64,000 nt of DNA from Cerasicoccus maritimus (GTDB lineage Bacteria; Verrucomicrobiota; Verrucomicrobiia; Opitutales; Cerasicoccaceae), in NCBI GenBank assembly GCA_031296935.1, contig JAVDPD010000009.1:62001-126000 (forward strand), in the 5' to 3' direction. Under the pieces are notes generated by a model. It searched no databases. It saw only the letters and a list, made by a program, of their open reading frames with translations, and was not told the origin of the DNA. The position numbers were made by a program, and so were the translations under genes. Shown here in pieces: positions 24,003 to 32,257 of the stretch; the stretch's first letter is position 1, and every line of letters starts with the position of its first letter.

Positions 24003-25025
24003 ATGATCGCGTTTGCGGTTCGTAAGTCTTTGCTGCTACTGGCGTTGTTTTTGACGGCGAGCGCGCTGCTGTTCGTGGCGTCGCGACTGGCGCTGGGTGA
24101 TGGTGTACTCTTGGCGCAGAAGGCTCCCGACCCGGAGCGCGCGGCAGAGATCGAAGCGGCGTTGGGTTTGCATCAACCGTGGCCCGTGCAGTACGTTAGC
24201 TACTTGAGCAACTTCCTGAGTGGCCAGTGGGGTGCGAGTCTTTTAAATCAACGTTCCGTCGCGGATGAGGTGAAAAATAGACTGCCTGCGACGCTGGAGC
24301 TTAGCCTTTCTGCGCTCGTGATCGGCTTGCTCATCGGTGTGGGGACAACGCTGCTGGCGGAGGCCGCGCCTTGGCGTTGGGCCCGGCGGTTACCGGAGGC
24401 GTTGGGAGCGCTCGGGTTGACAGTGCCCATCTTCTGGCTTGGCTTGGTGTTTATCATTCTGGGTGCCGCGTGGCTGGGCTGGTTTCCGGTTTCGGGTCGC
24501 TTTGACTTCATCCTTGAGCGACCGACAGGCACCGGTTTTTTGGTGATCGATTCGCTGGCTGCCGGTGATTGGGAGGCCTTGGGCAGTGCGTTGCATCACC
24601 TGGCGCTGCCTGCGTTTTGTTTGTCATTTTTCCCGGCGGCAGTGGTCAGTGGCCTGCTGCGTGCGCGCATGCGGGAGCCGCGCTGGCAACGGCTGATCAT
24701 TGCCTTGCGGGCGAAGGGGCTATCGCCCACGTCGATCTGGCTGCGTCATGGGCTAAGGCTGTTGGGCGCGCCGTTAATCATTGCGCTCGGGACGAGCTTT
24801 GGGCTGCTGCTCGGTGGTTCGGTGTTGACGGAGACGGTCTTTGCCTGGCCGGGCATGGGACGCTATTTGGTTGGCGCAGTGCTCGACCGCGATGTATTTA
24901 TCATTCAATACGCATTGCTACTGGTGATGTTTTTAATCTTCGTCGTGGTCTGGCTGGCGGAGATGCTCGCCGTGGCGCTCAATCCCAGGCTTGCGCAGAT
25001 GGAAGGAGACGGCAGTGCGCGTTAA
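24003..25025 (+). CDS. ABC transporter permease, DppB/OppB type
   Basis: The 340-residue protein has about six membrane helices and the binding-protein-dependent permease layout. An N-terminal helix is followed by a periplasmic loop (EIEAALGLHQPWPVQYVSYL, SGQWGASLLNQRSVADEV). The cytoplasmic EAA-like loop (LRAKGLSPTSIWLRHGLRLLG) contacts the ATPase, and ETVFAWPGMGRYLVGAVLDRD is typical of DppB/OppB/NikB. It should form a heterodimer with the next gene product for uptake of peptides or nickel-like chelates. No ATPase or substrate-binding protein gene is nearby, so these must be encoded elsewhere. Confidence 0.9.
   Translation: MIAFAVRKSLLLLALFLTASALLFVASRLALGDGVLLAQKAPDPERAAEIEAALGLHQPWPVQYVSYLSNFLSGQWGASLLNQRSVADEVKNRLPATLELSLSALVIGLLIGVGTTLLAEAAPWRWARRLPEALGALGLTVPIFWLGLVFIILGAAWLGWFPVSGRFDFILERPTGTGFLVIDSLAAGDWEALGSALHHLALPAFCLSFFPAAVVSGLLRARMREPRWQRLIIALRAKGLSPTSIWLRHGLRLLGAPLIIALGTSFGLLLGGSVLTETVFAWPGMGRYLVGAVLDRDVFIIQYALLLVMFLIFVVVWLAEMLAVALNPRLAQMEGDGSAR
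25001..25008 (+). promoter_or_regulatory. Ribosome binding site fixing a GTG start
   Basis: GGAAGGAG lies 6 nt before GTG 25015, inside the end of the upstream permease gene. It supports GTG 25015 rather than the in-frame TTG at 24991 as the start of the second permease. Confidence 0.75.
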
Positions 25026-25785
25026 TTGGCTGCTTGCGGGGGTGGCGGCGATTGCTGCGGTGGGGCTGGTCTGGACGCCTTATGACCCTTTGGCGCAAGA
25101 CTTCCGAGAGCTGCGGCTCGCTGGCTTTGGCGCGGCGCATTGGCTTGGCGTGGATGGCCTAGGGCGCGATGTGCTGAGTCGGCTTTGGCGCGGTTTGGGG
25201 AACACGGCGGGCCTTAGCCTTTTGGCGCTTGGGTTGAACTTCGTGGTCGCGGCAGCGATGCTGACCGTAGAGGAAACAACGGGCCGCATTGGCCGCACGT
25301 TCGTCCCGCTGGTTGCCTCGGTCTGGCTGGGGTTGCCGGTCATTTTCCTAAGTTTGATTTTGCTCGTCTTTCTGCCACCAGGTGGAGCGACGCTCGTGCT
25401 GGCCGTTGCCTTGGGCAATGCCTCGATCAGCTACCGGCAATTGCGGATTAGCTGGCGCGAGCAGATCCGGGCACCCTATGTGGAGGCCAGCGAAACGATG
25501 GGCGCGAGCGGCTGGGGATTTTTCCGGCGGACATTGTGGCCGAATCTCGCGCCCGATGTTGTGGCCTTGGCTCGCTTGATCTTTGCGCTGTGTGCTCTGG
25601 AACTGAGTGGCTTGGCGTTTTTGGGGCTGATCGGCGACCCGGATTTTCCAGAGCTAGGCGCCATGCTCCGGCAGAATCAAGCCTACCTGACCAACGCTCC
25701 CTGGCTCCTTTTATTACCTGGTAGCTTGCTCAGCGGATTGCTGTTGGTGGTGCACCTGAGTGGTCATCGCGTAGCACAAGACTAG
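25015..25785 (+). CDS. ABC transporter permease, DppC/OppC type
   Basis: The 256-residue protein has VWTPYDPLAQDF and HWLGVDGLGRDVLSRLWRG near the start, as in DppC/OppC. The EAA loop (RQLRISWREQIRAPYVEASE, TMGASGWGFFRRTLWPNLAP) is typical as well. It overlaps its DppB-type partner by 11 bases, so translation is coupled. GTG is the start, chosen for the strong upstream GGAAGGAG. The protein is somewhat shorter than usual (family often 280-300) because the N-terminal cytoplasmic part is reduced. No ATPase follows; the next gene is an unrelated PEP-CTERM gene. Confidence 0.88.
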   Translation: MRVNWLLAGVAAIAAVGLVWTPYDPLAQDFRELRLAGFGAAHWLGVDGLGRDVLSRLWRGLGNTAGLSLLALGLNFVVAAAMLTVEETTGRIGRTFVPLVASVWLGLPVIFLSLILLVFLPPGGATLVLAVALGNASISYRQLRISWREQIRAPYVEASETMGASGWGFFRRTLWPNLAPDVVALARLIFALCALELSGLAFLGLIGDPDFPELGAMLRQNQAYLTNAPWLLLLPGSLLSGLLLVVHLSGHRVAQD

Positions 25786-25855
25786 GGAATACTTCTCAGA
25801 GGTGGTTAATTTTCACTTGCCACATTAGGGTGTGAAATCTAGTATCTGACCTACT

Positions 25856-26578
25856 ATGAAACTGCTATGTTATTCATTATTAGGGCTGTCTTCGCTCAGT
25901 GCGACTGCGGCATTCATTACCTATCAAGACGGTATTACCAATACTTCTAACGCCTCGGGCCCCAGCTGGGTGAGTGGTAGTGTGATGTTTTTGGATATTA
26001 TCAGTAACTACGCCGGGGCTCCCGATGTGAGTGGTGCCACTGGTTTTTCCTCCAGCGGATTTGACCTATTTGAGCCAACTGGTGGCAATCTGGACATTAC
26101 CCTGCTGACTTGGGAAATTGGCTCCATGTCTCTGTATCAAGGGGCGGGGACCTTAACGCTGTCACCTGGGGTAGCCACTCCTGGTTTTGAAGACTATCGC
26201 TATGATGATGCTTCTGGCACTGCTCCATACAACCTGAACTTCTTCTACGACGGCGATCTGTGGGCCTCTGGCTATATTACCAGTTTCGTAACCGAGGTGG
26301 ATAACAACTCAGATTTTTCTGCAGTTGGAGCGGGTTCAGGCTATCTGGCTGAGGCGACGGTTGCTGGTGCTGACTTCCTGGCTGAAGTGGGCGCGTTAAC
26401 AAGCTCAACGAACGAATTTTCTTTCACTGCGGATAATTTCTCGCCGGTCGTTCCAGCAGACCCGGGCACTTTTTCTAGCGTAGGTGCCATTAACTTTGTG
26501 CCGGAGCCGGGAACTACCGTAGCCGGAATGGGCGTGTTGGCTTTAGGCGCGGTTCTTATCCGTCGGCGTCAGCGCTAG
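25856..26578 (+). CDS. PEP-CTERM sorting-domain exoprotein
   Basis: The 240-residue protein has a signal peptide (MKLLCYSLLGLSSLSATAA) and an acidic, Ser/Thr/Gly-rich beta-structured middle. The C-terminal tail VPEPGTTVAGMGVLALGAVL ends in RRRQR: a PEP motif, a membrane helix and a basic stop. This is the PEP-CTERM signal processed by exosortases, typical of species that make exopolysaccharide or biofilm. The low number of basic residues in the mature part fits an extracellular location. It is monocistronic with a strong terminator downstream. The exosortase itself is not in the window, and the role of this particular protein is unknown. Confidence 0.92.
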   Translation: MKLLCYSLLGLSSLSATAAFITYQDGITNTSNASGPSWVSGSVMFLDIISNYAGAPDVSGATGFSSSGFDLFEPTGGNLDITLLTWEIGSMSLYQGAGTLTLSPGVATPGFEDYRYDDASGTAPYNLNFFYDGDLWASGYITSFVTEVDNNSDFSAVGAGSGYLAEATVAGADFLAEVGALTSSTNEFSFTADNFSPVVPADPGTFSSVGAINFVPEPGTTVAGMGVLALGAVLIRRRQR

Positions 26579-26604
26579 CTTCTATTCTACTGCCCCAAAC
26601 AATG

Positions 26605-26645
26605 GAAGCGACGGTTTGTTTTTAAGCCGTCGCTTCTTTTTTTTT
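26605..26645 (+). terminator. Strong intrinsic terminator after the PEP-CTERM gene
   Basis: GAAGCGACGG (26605-26614) pairs with CCGTCGCTTC (26627-26636), followed by nine T's (26637-26645). Confidence 0.93.
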
Positions 26646-26657
26646 GTGTGGACTAAA

Positions 26658-26686
26658 AAGCTGCGGACCTTGTCGATCCGCAGCTT
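26658..26686. repeat. Hairpin repeat (GCGGA...TCCGC type)
   Basis: AAGCTGCGGA (26658-26667) and TCCGCAGCTT (26677-26686) pair perfectly. A related 'cggatcgtctcgatccg' hairpin is at 41139-41157. It lies between the convergent PEP-CTERM and membrane-protein genes. A fragment 'tttgcccattggccaaat' of another repeat follows at about 26741. Confidence 0.5.
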
Positions 26687-26781
26687 CGTTGGCTTTCGTT
26701 GCCGTATCGCAAACTTTTCCGGTGCAGCAGAATGCTGCCATTTGCCCATTGGCCAAATCTATGGGTCCAGCCGCAGGCAGG

Positions 26782-27234
26782 TTAGGGGCAGGGGATGGCG
26801 GTCGGAGTTGATTCCGAGGCGTGCTCCTGCTCGCGGTTGACTGGGAAGTAATACGCCAGCGGAATCGCGTAAAGCCAGTGACGGCTCATGGAGAGGATTG
26901 GGAAGATGATCCCGCCTTCGAGCCCTGCGATGCCCAAGCCCAGGAGCGGGAACAGCAGGAACCAGACGAGCATAATCGTCTCCAGCGTGGTGAAGCACAG
27001 GGCGCGGAACCAGCCCGGGCCTGGCAACGATGGCACCAGCGCGGCATAGATCGCCGCCAGGGCAACGCCGTTGCCAAAGTGCATGACGAGGGCCACGGGC
27101 AGGGGGACGCCGATGGCGCTTGCGAGCACGTTGGGGATGTCCCACCAGGTAGAGGTGAAGAGGAAGCCGGTGACGTCGAACAGTAGCGTCCCAATGACGC
27201 CGGCGAGGAGTGCTTTGATCCAGTTGATTTTCAT
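26782..27234 (-). CDS. Four-helix inner-membrane protein of unknown function
   Basis: With start ATG 27234 (MKINWIKALLAGVIGTLLFD), the 150-residue protein has four or five membrane helices and a short charged tail. The pattern 'ALLAGVIGTLLFDVTG' and a conserved-looking 'MHFGNGVALAAIYAAL' suggest a small DUF-type membrane family, but no name can be given with confidence. The open frame extends about 37 codons further upstream, but that part is Thr/His/Gln-rich and not protein-like. It is the last gene of the TetR-headed set, separated from the DUF5069 gene by a hairpin repeat that may interrupt transcription. Confidence 0.65.
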   Translation of the reverse strand: MKINWIKALLAGVIGTLLFDVTGFLFTSTWWDIPNVLASAIGVPLPVALVMHFGNGVALAAIYAALVPSLPGPGWFRALCFTTLETIMLVWFLLFPLLGLGIAGLEGGIIFPILSMSRHWLYAIPLAYYFPVNREQEHASESTPTAIPCP

Positions 27235-27324
27235 GGTCGTGGTATGGTTGGTTGTTTGGATGGATGTTGGTTGTTGGTGGTTTCGGAAAGTTTGGGTGTG
27301 TTGAATGTTTCTGTGGGTTCTCAA

Positions 27325-27412
27325 GGTAGGGACGGTTGCCCTCAACCGTCCGTCGCGTTGTCTTTCGCCTGTTCAGTTGGAACGCGGACGGTTGGGGGCA
27401 ACCGTCCCTACC
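27325..27412. repeat. 88-bp inverted repeat (GGTAGGGACGGTTGCC type)
   Basis: GGTAGGGACGGTTGCC (27325-27340) is mirrored by 27397-27412, and inner CAACCGTCCG/CGGACGGTTG arms extend the stem. This makes a long hairpin just after the DUF5069 stop. It resembles dispersed non-coding hairpins and could also act as a transcription or mRNA barrier. Confidence 0.75.
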
Positions 27413-27430
27413 CATGAAGCTAGATGTAGA

Positions 27431-27883
27431 TCAGGCCGCGCCGCCGTAGCGGACGTAGTCGTCGACGTCCAAGTATTCAAAGAGGGTGCTGATATCCGGG
27501 CGCGGGGGTGTGAGCGACTCCGCGTATTCGGCGAACCAGGCGCGGGCTTCGGTGCTGAGGCCCGGGACGTTTTCCAGCCAATTGCTCCAGGCCGCGATCT
27601 CGTGTGGAAGCAGCGGGCGGGCGGTATTGGCGTGGACCCATTGCAGGATGGCGAGGTCGCCGCCGCCGCGGGCTACTTCGGCCAGGAGGGCGTCGGCAGA
27701 GATGCCGGTGAAGCGGAAGAACTCGCGGTCGAGCAGGCTGTCGTTGCCGTATTCGTAGTCGCCGATCGTGCCAGCGGTTTGGGCGCGCGCCTTGTCGATG
27801 AGGCGCGGCAGGTGGGCGAAGCCGCCAAGGCGGACACGCGGGCTGCGCGGCGGGCGTGTGGTGAGGTCAGTTTTCGTAGTCAT
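27431..27883 (-). CDS. DUF5069 family protein
   Basis: The 150-residue product from ATG 27883 begins TKTDLTTRPPRSPRVRLGGF and continues AHLPRLIDKARA, which is the DUF5069 signature ('D-L-T-x-R-P-P-R-S-P-R-V-R-L-G-G'). It is a soluble, probably cytoplasmic protein. The family is widespread in Verrucomicrobiota and Planctomycetota and has no established function. The open frame continues upstream of 27883, but that sequence is low-complexity and overlaps the DUF1348 region, so the shorter start is used. A second, diverged DUF5069 gene is at 48659-49120. Confidence 0.85.
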   Translation of the reverse strand: MTTKTDLTTRPPRSPRVRLGGFAHLPRLIDKARAQTAGTIGDYEYGNDSLLDREFFRFTGISADALLAEVARGGGDLAILQWVHANTARPLLPHEIAAWSNWLENVPGLSTEARAWFAEYAESLTPPRPDISTLFEYLDVDDYVRYGGAA

Positions 27884-27959
27884 GGTGAGTGTGGATTTGG
27901 ATGTGGGTGTTTTGCCCGCCTTCGCCGGAGCGAAGGCGAGGCGGGTTGGTTGATGGAAA

Positions 27960-28415
27960 TTACAGGCGGCGGTCTTCGATGAAGATGCGCTCGTCGTTGA
28001 TGGAGGCGTAGCGCTTGGCCATGAAGCCGTCGGCGTTGTACTCCCAGTTTTCGTTGCCGTGGGCGCGGAACCATTGGCCGGAATCGTCGCGCCATTCATA
28101 CTCGAAGCGCACGGCGATGCGGTTGTCGGAAAAGGCCCACAGGGTTTTCTTGAGCTTGTATTCGTGCTCGCGCTGCCACTTACGGGTCAGGAAGTCGACG
28201 ATCTCGGCGCGGCCATTGATGAACTCGGAGCGGTTGCGCCACTCGGAGTCCTCAGTGTAGGCGAGAGACACGCGGACGGGGTCCTGGGAGTTCCAGGCGT
28301 CTTCGGCGAGCTGGACTTTTTCGCGGGCGGTTTCCTCGGTGAAGGGCGGCAGCGGGAGGTGTTGCGGCTTGGGGACCGCGCAACCGCAGTAGCAGGCATG
28401 GGTGGTGGTGGTCAT
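27960..28415 (-). CDS. DUF1348 / NTF2-like (SnoaL-fold) protein
   Basis: From ATG 28415 the 151-residue protein contains [60 protein letters not shown] and [20 protein letters not shown]. This is the DUF1348 version of the NTF2-like alpha+beta cone fold. The N-terminal 15 residues are Thr/Cys/His-rich ([12 protein letters not shown]), which is unusual and could bind metal. Its role is unknown; it may be an enzyme or a binding protein. It is in a TetR-headed gene set together with an AhpD-like protein, which suggests a stress or detoxification context. Confidence 0.85.
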   Translation of the reverse strand: MTTTTHACYCGCAVPKPQHLPLPPFTEETAREKVQLAEDAWNSQDPVRVSLAYTEDSEWRNRSEFINGRAEIVDFLTRKWQREHEYKLKKTLWAFSDNRIAVRFEYEWRDDSGQWFRAHGNENWEYNADGFMAKRYASINDERIFIEDRRL

Positions 28416-28497
28416 GGTGGAAAGTGGGTGGGAGGCCGGCAGCGGGTGGACGCCGCCGGCCCCGGTGGTGGTGGATTGGATGGTTGGAAAGGGCGCG

Positions 28498-29040
28498 TTA
28501 AGCGGCACTGACGGCCACGCGCGGGAAGTCGATTTCCGGCTCCGCGAAGTTGTTCACGTAGTTCGTGAGGATGTTCACGGCGACGTTGGCCACGACTTCG
28601 AGCGCTTCCTCCGGCGTGACGCCCTGGGCGATGGCGTCGGCGTAAACTTCGTCGGAGACGACGCCCTTGTTGGCGAGGATCTCGGCGGCCAGATCGAGGA
28701 TCGCCTGCTCCTTGCGGATCGGGGACTTGCCTTCGCGGGCGGCCTGGACGTCTTGCGCCGGAATCTTGAGCAAGCCGCTGATCGCGGTGTGGGCGCTCAG
28801 GCAGTAGTCACAGCCGTTGCGCTCGGCAACGAGCAGGGCGAGCTTTTCGCGGGTGGATGGGCTGAGGCGGCCGCTGGAGACGGCGCCGCTGAAGCCGAGG
28901 TAGCCCTGGAGGGCTGCGTTACTGTGGCCGAGCGTCTTAACCATGTTCGGGACGAGCCCGAGCTTTTTGTTAACGGCGTCGTAGAGACCGGCGATGGATT
29001 GCGGCGCGTCGGCCGGTTCGAGGGTGCTGATTCTGCTCAT
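28498..29040 (-). CDS. Carboxymuconolactone decarboxylase/AhpD-like protein
   Basis: The 180-residue product from ATG 29040 has the AhpD-type active site [12 protein letters not shown] (CxxC followed by His three residues on), plus [18 protein letters not shown] entry helices. Such proteins are peroxidase-type thiol reductants of the alkylhydroperoxidase D family and act on peroxides or reactive electrophiles. The upstream palindromic TetR operator (29072-29089) indicates repression by the adjacent regulator. It is the first target gene after tetR on the same strand. Confidence 0.9.
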   Translation of the reverse strand: MSRISTLEPADAPQSIAGLYDAVNKKLGLVPNMVKTLGHSNAALQGYLGFSGAVSSGRLSPSTREKLALLVAERNGCDYCLSAHTAISGLLKIPAQDVQAAREGKSPIRKEQAILDLAAEILANKGVVSDEVYADAIAQGVTPEEALEVVANVAVNILTNYVNNFAEPEIDFPRVAVSAA

Positions 29041-29071
29041 TTTTTGATGTGTGTTGTTGGTTTTGTTTGAG

Positions 29072-29089
29072 ACAGACCGGTCGGTCTGT
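29072..29089. promoter_or_regulatory. TetR-type operator before the AhpD-like gene
   Basis: ACAGACCG-GT-CGGTCTGT is an 18-bp palindrome 32 bases upstream of the AhpD-like start. It shares the 12-mer GACCGGTCGGTC with the site upstream of tetR at 29706-29719. Confidence 0.8.
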
Positions 29090-29113
29090 TGTGGGTTAAA
29101 GAAAAAGCTAACT

Positions 29114-29686
29114 TTAAAGGAGTGATTCGAGGTGCTGCTTGGCGGTGTCGAGTGGCCAGGGCTCGCAGAAGTTCTGCATCTCCAGAAGGGCACCTTCGAA
29201 GAGGAGGTAAATGACCGTGCCAGTCTGGTCGGCAGTGATGGGTGGTTGCTCGGTGAAGTGCTGGCGGCAGAGGCTGCGAAAGAGCTCTAGTAGCTCGCGC
29301 TTATGCTCGGCGATCTCCTGGCGGAGGGGACTGTCGCATTGCGGTGTTTCGCAGAGGGTGTTGACGAAGGCGCAGCCGCGGTAGTTGCAGTCGGCCATCC
29401 AGTTGCCAAGGAAGTCGAAGGCGGCGAGGAGCTTGTCTCGTGGTGTCTCCTTGGTGGCGATGGCGGCCTTGAGCCAGCCATTCCAAGTGACGTGGCGGGC
29501 GCGAAGCCAGGCGACACCGAGTTCTTCCTTTGACTTAAAGTGGGTATAAAAGGTGCCTTTGGCAGTGTCGGCTTCCTTGATGATTTGTTGCACACCGGCC
29601 TGATTGTAGCCCTGCTCGTAGAAGAGCTTGGAAGCTACCTCGAGAATCTCGTCTCGCTTGGTTTTGGCTGGAGTGCTGTTGGACAT
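29114..29686 (-). CDS. TetR family transcriptional regulator
   Basis: The 190-residue product from ATG 29686 has an N-terminal helix-turn-helix: RDEILEVASKLFYEQGYNQA then VQQIIKEADTAKGTFYTHFKSKEELG. The C-terminal ligand domain contains several Cys (CNYRGCAFVNTLCETPQCDS), like the AcuR/YxaF-type TetR group. It should act as a ligand-released repressor. A 14-bp palindrome sits just upstream of its own start and a related 18-bp palindrome sits before the next gene. It therefore probably represses itself and the AhpD-like/DUF1348/DUF5069 set. Confidence 0.93.
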   Translation of the reverse strand: MSNSTPAKTKRDEILEVASKLFYEQGYNQAGVQQIIKEADTAKGTFYTHFKSKEELGVAWLRARHVTWNGWLKAAIATKETPRDKLLAAFDFLGNWMADCNYRGCAFVNTLCETPQCDSPLRQEIAEHKRELLELFRSLCRQHFTEQPPITADQTGTVIYLLFEGALLEMQNFCEPWPLDTAKQHLESLL

Positions 29687-29705
29687 GATGCCTAATAAGC
29701 CACAA

Positions 29706-29719
29706 ACCGACCGGTCGGT
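29706..29719. promoter_or_regulatory. TetR autoregulatory operator
   Basis: Perfect 14-bp palindrome ACCGACCGGTCGGT, 20 bases upstream of the tetR start. It shares its core with the operator at 29072-29089. Confidence 0.8.
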
Positions 29720-29779
29720 CAATAGGTTTTTCGATTTAAATAAAAATTTTTTGGAGCGCTACCTTGTAGTGACAGTTTA

Positions 29780-29940
29780 GAGGGCGTCTAAAAACTCAAT
29801 TGGTCTTCGCCGGAGAGAGTCTTCGGGGTCAAAATATCATTTCTTCATCTCGACGAAACTGGTTTCGCCTCGATTCAGAAGCCGAAATTTTGCCTCTCGA
29901 ATACATCTCGCCGACTCGATCTGACTTTTTAGACGCCCTC
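29780..29940. mobile_element. MITE-like element with TTA duplication (family C, full copy)
   Basis: 161 bp with 19-bp terminal inverted repeats (29780-29798 and 29922-29940, one mismatch; outer part GAGGGCGTCTAAAAA), flanked by TTA on both sides (29777-29779, 29941-29943). It has no coding capacity. The interior has several 'tctcg' motifs. A diverged relative is at 62904-63009. It lies upstream of tetR and downstream of the pseudo-receiver gene's 3' end. Confidence 0.75.
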
Positions 29941-29998
29941 TTAGAGACTACGCGTAACCTTGTTTTACATGCGCGACTATTTGATCTCTGAGTCAATC

Positions 29999-30041
29999 TG
30001 GATGTCGCGCATCCGACGGTCCAACTGTTGTCTGGCTAGAC
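29999..30041. repeat. Family B repeat, fragment
   Basis: GGATG..CGCATCCGACGGTCC followed by CTGGCTAGA matches the end of the element at 30603-30702 (GGATGCGCATGCATCCGACG, then GCTGGGCTAGA). In both places the shared CTAGA contains the stop codon of the minus-strand gene. Confidence 0.6.
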
Positions 30042-30377
30042 GGCGAGCCGGATTTTTTGATTGAGTGCGCTGGCGATGTAGGGCGATTCCAAGTAGTCGT
30101 CTACGTGTTGGGCGATGTTGTTTGTGCCAATCGCGTCGGCGTAGGCGACCACGCGGGGCTCGACGCCGGCTGCGAAGAGGAGCTCGCGCATGTTTTGGCA
30201 TTCAGCGGAGGGGACCAACGAGTTTACGAGGATCATGTCGACATGTTCGGTAGCGGCGATTTCCAGCGCTTCCTGACAGTTGGCGGCGGCTACTTCGTCG
30301 TAACCCATGAAAGACAGTAGATTTTGGAGAGTTAGGCGGGAGGCTTTGTCCGGTTCGATTACCAATATTTTATACAT
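30036..30377 (-). CDS. Degenerate receiver-domain protein (pseudo-receiver)
   Basis: The 113-residue protein has a CheY-like layout: YKILVIEPDKASRLTLQNLL, DMILVNSLVP and a C-terminal YLESPYIASAL. The key residues are altered. The phosphoacceptor position is Asn52 (VNSLVP instead of V-D-x-x-x-P), the acidic pair is Glu8-Pro9, and the Lys before Pro is Ser. It should not be phosphorylated in the usual way and may be a protein-interaction module. It is a single gene with its own upstream region. The stop codon lies within a dispersed repeat fragment. Confidence 0.8.
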   Translation of the reverse strand: MYKILVIEPDKASRLTLQNLLSFMGYDEVAAANCQEALEIAATEHVDMILVNSLVPSAECQNMRELLFAAGVEPRVVAYADAIGTNNIAQHVDDYLESPYIASALNQKIRLAV

Positions 30378-30699
30378 GTCGGGCCTACTATAGCATCCTG
30401 TATGTTAATAGAGAATTAATGGGGGCTAATTCTCTAGAATTTCCAGCAAGGTAATAGGATCAGGGGTGGGAGCTCAGTTGAGTATCACGTCTTAGGGCAG
30501 GGAGATTTGAGCAAATGTCCAAAGGTAATCGCTACCTCTGAGCGTTGGTGTAATGCAGGGAGACAGGAATGCGGCTTGCTTGTAAGCTGCGCGCTACCTT
30601 AGTCAGTTGGATTGGCCATTTGCTCCAATGGGCAAATTCATGGATGCAACGGCACGTTGCCCGGATGCGCATGCATCCGACGGTCCGCGGGACGCTGGG
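30378..30699. other. Intergenic region ahead of the pseudo-receiver gene
   Basis: It holds the presumed promoter of the minus-strand pseudo-receiver gene (AT-rich 30390-30440), then 160 bases without recognisable features, then the family B repeat at 30603-30702 at the 3' end of argH. No coding frame is supported. Confidence 0.45.
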
Positions 30700-30702
30700 C
30701 TA
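30603..30702 (+). repeat. Family B repeat, about 100 bp copy
   Basis: In order: GTTGGATTGGCCATTTGC, CCAATGGGCAAA, GGATGCAACGGCACGTTGCC (30642-30661), the palindromic GGATGCGCATGCATCC and a GACGGTCC...GGGACGCTGGG end that reaches the argH stop codon. The same modules occur in reverse order and orientation at 40886-41093. Partial copies occur at 4999, 23905, 23944 and 29999. Confidence 0.8.
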
Positions 30703-32100
30703 GAGGGCTTTGGACCACTTGGAGAGTTGCTTTTTGACTTCCTTGGGGCCGGGCATGCCGGTTTTTTCGCGTTTGCGGAGGGCGGCGGGGACGTCGAAGA
30801 CCTCGACCCAGTCGGCGTCGAACTTCTTGTTGATCTTTTGGACGTCCTTCAGGGAAAGCTCGTTGAGCGGCAGCTCCTGCTCTTCGGAGAGGCCGACCAA
30901 GGCGCCGATCACGTGGTGGGCGTCGCGGAAGGGGACGCCGCGCACGACCAGGTAGTCCACGAGGTCGGTGGCGAGCAGGGCCGGGTCGCTGACGGCGGCA
31001 GCGCATTTTTGCTCGTTGAACGCAGCGCCATCGAGGGAGCCAGCAATGACGTCGAGGCACATGATGGTCTGATCAAAGGCGTCGAAAACGGGCGGCTTGT
31101 CTTCCTGGAGGTCGCGGTTGTAAGTGAGCGGGAGGCCCTTGACCATCGCCATGAGCGCGGTCACGTGACCCTGTAGGCGGGCGGCTTTGCCACGTAGGAG
31201 CTCGAAGCTGTCCGGGTTTTTCTTTTGCGGCATCAGTGAGGAGCCGGTGGTGAAGCTGTCCGGGAGCTTGATGAAGCCGAACTCGGCGCTGTTCCAGAGA
31301 ATCATGTCCTCGGAGAGGCGCGACCAGTGGACGCCGCACATCGCGCAGGCGCTGGCGAACTCGATAAAGAGGTCGCGGTCGGACACGGCGTCCATACTGT
31401 TGGGCGTGCAGCGTGGCTTGCCCTTGACGTCGGTGAAGCCGAGCTCGACGGCGGTGAATTCGCGGTCGATGGGCAGGGTGGTGCCCGCGATGGCCCCGCT
31501 GCCGAGGGGGCACCAGTTGGCGCGGTCGGCAATGCCGGCAAAGCGGTCGCGGTCGCGGCCAAACATTTCAATGTAGGCCAGCAGGTGGTGGGCGACGGAC
31601 ACCGGCTGCGCGCGCTGCAGGTGGGTGTAGCCGGGGATGTAAATTTCCTTGGCGTCCTTGGCCAGGGCGAGCAGGGCACTCATGGCGCGGCCGAGGGCAG
31701 CGTCGACTTCCTCGCAGGCGTGCTTGAAGAACAAGCGCATATCGGTGGCCACCTGGTCGTTGCGGGAGCGCGCGGTGTGGAGTTTGGCGGCGGCGGGGAC
31801 GCGCTTGGTCAGCTCCTGCTCGATGTTCATGTGGACGTCTTCGCTGGCGATGTCCCAGGTGAAGTTGCCCGCCTCGATGTCTTTCAGGATCGCGTCGAGG
31901 CCTTTGCGGATTTCGCGGCATTCCTTTTTGGAAATGATGCCGACGTGGGCGAGCATGGCGGCGTGGGCCTTACTGCCTTGCACATCGAAGGGGGCCAGGC
32001 GCGCGTCAAATGAAACGCTTTCGCTGAATACTTGCATGAGCTCGGCGGGACCGCTGGTAAAGCGTCCGCCCCAGGTTGCTTGTTTGCCTTTTTTCGCCAT
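30700..32100 (-). CDS. argH: Argininosuccinate lyase
   Basis: The 466-residue protein contains the fumarase/aspartase superfamily signature [20 protein letters not shown]. It also has ArgH-specific [20 protein letters not shown] at the start, [31 protein letters not shown], and [20 protein letters not shown]. It splits argininosuccinate into arginine and fumarate in the cytoplasm. The length is normal. It is monocistronic; no arg genes are adjacent. The stop codon overlaps the end of a family B repeat. Confidence 0.98.
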   Translation of the reverse strand: MAKKGKQATWGGRFTSGPAELMQVFSESVSFDARLAPFDVQGSKAHAAMLAHVGIISKKECREIRKGLDAILKDIEAGNFTWDIASEDVHMNIEQELTKRVPAAAKLHTARSRNDQVATDMRLFFKHACEEVDAALGRAMSALLALAKDAKEIYIPGYTHLQRAQPVSVAHHLLAYIEMFGRDRDRFAGIADRANWCPLGSGAIAGTTLPIDREFTAVELGFTDVKGKPRCTPNSMDAVSDRDLFIEFASACAMCGVHWSRLSEDMILWNSAEFGFIKLPDSFTTGSSLMPQKKNPDSFELLRGKAARLQGHVTALMAMVKGLPLTYNRDLQEDKPPVFDAFDQTIMCLDVIAGSLDGAAFNEQKCAAAVSDPALLATDLVDYLVVRGVPFRDAHHVIGALVGLSEEQELPLNELSLKDVQKINKKFDADWVEVFDVPAALRKREKTGMPGPKEVKKQLSKWSKAL

Positions 32101-32257
32101 GTGTCTAATTAATTTTCAAGTTTCAGTTATCGGTGGTCAGTTTTCAATGGCCGTTGATCCGCGAGCCATGAGAGGGGGAGTTGGCTGAATTTCCGAGCCT
32201 AAACCATGCTGTAATTGAAAATTGAAATTTGGCCACTGACAACTGAGAATCGCGGGC

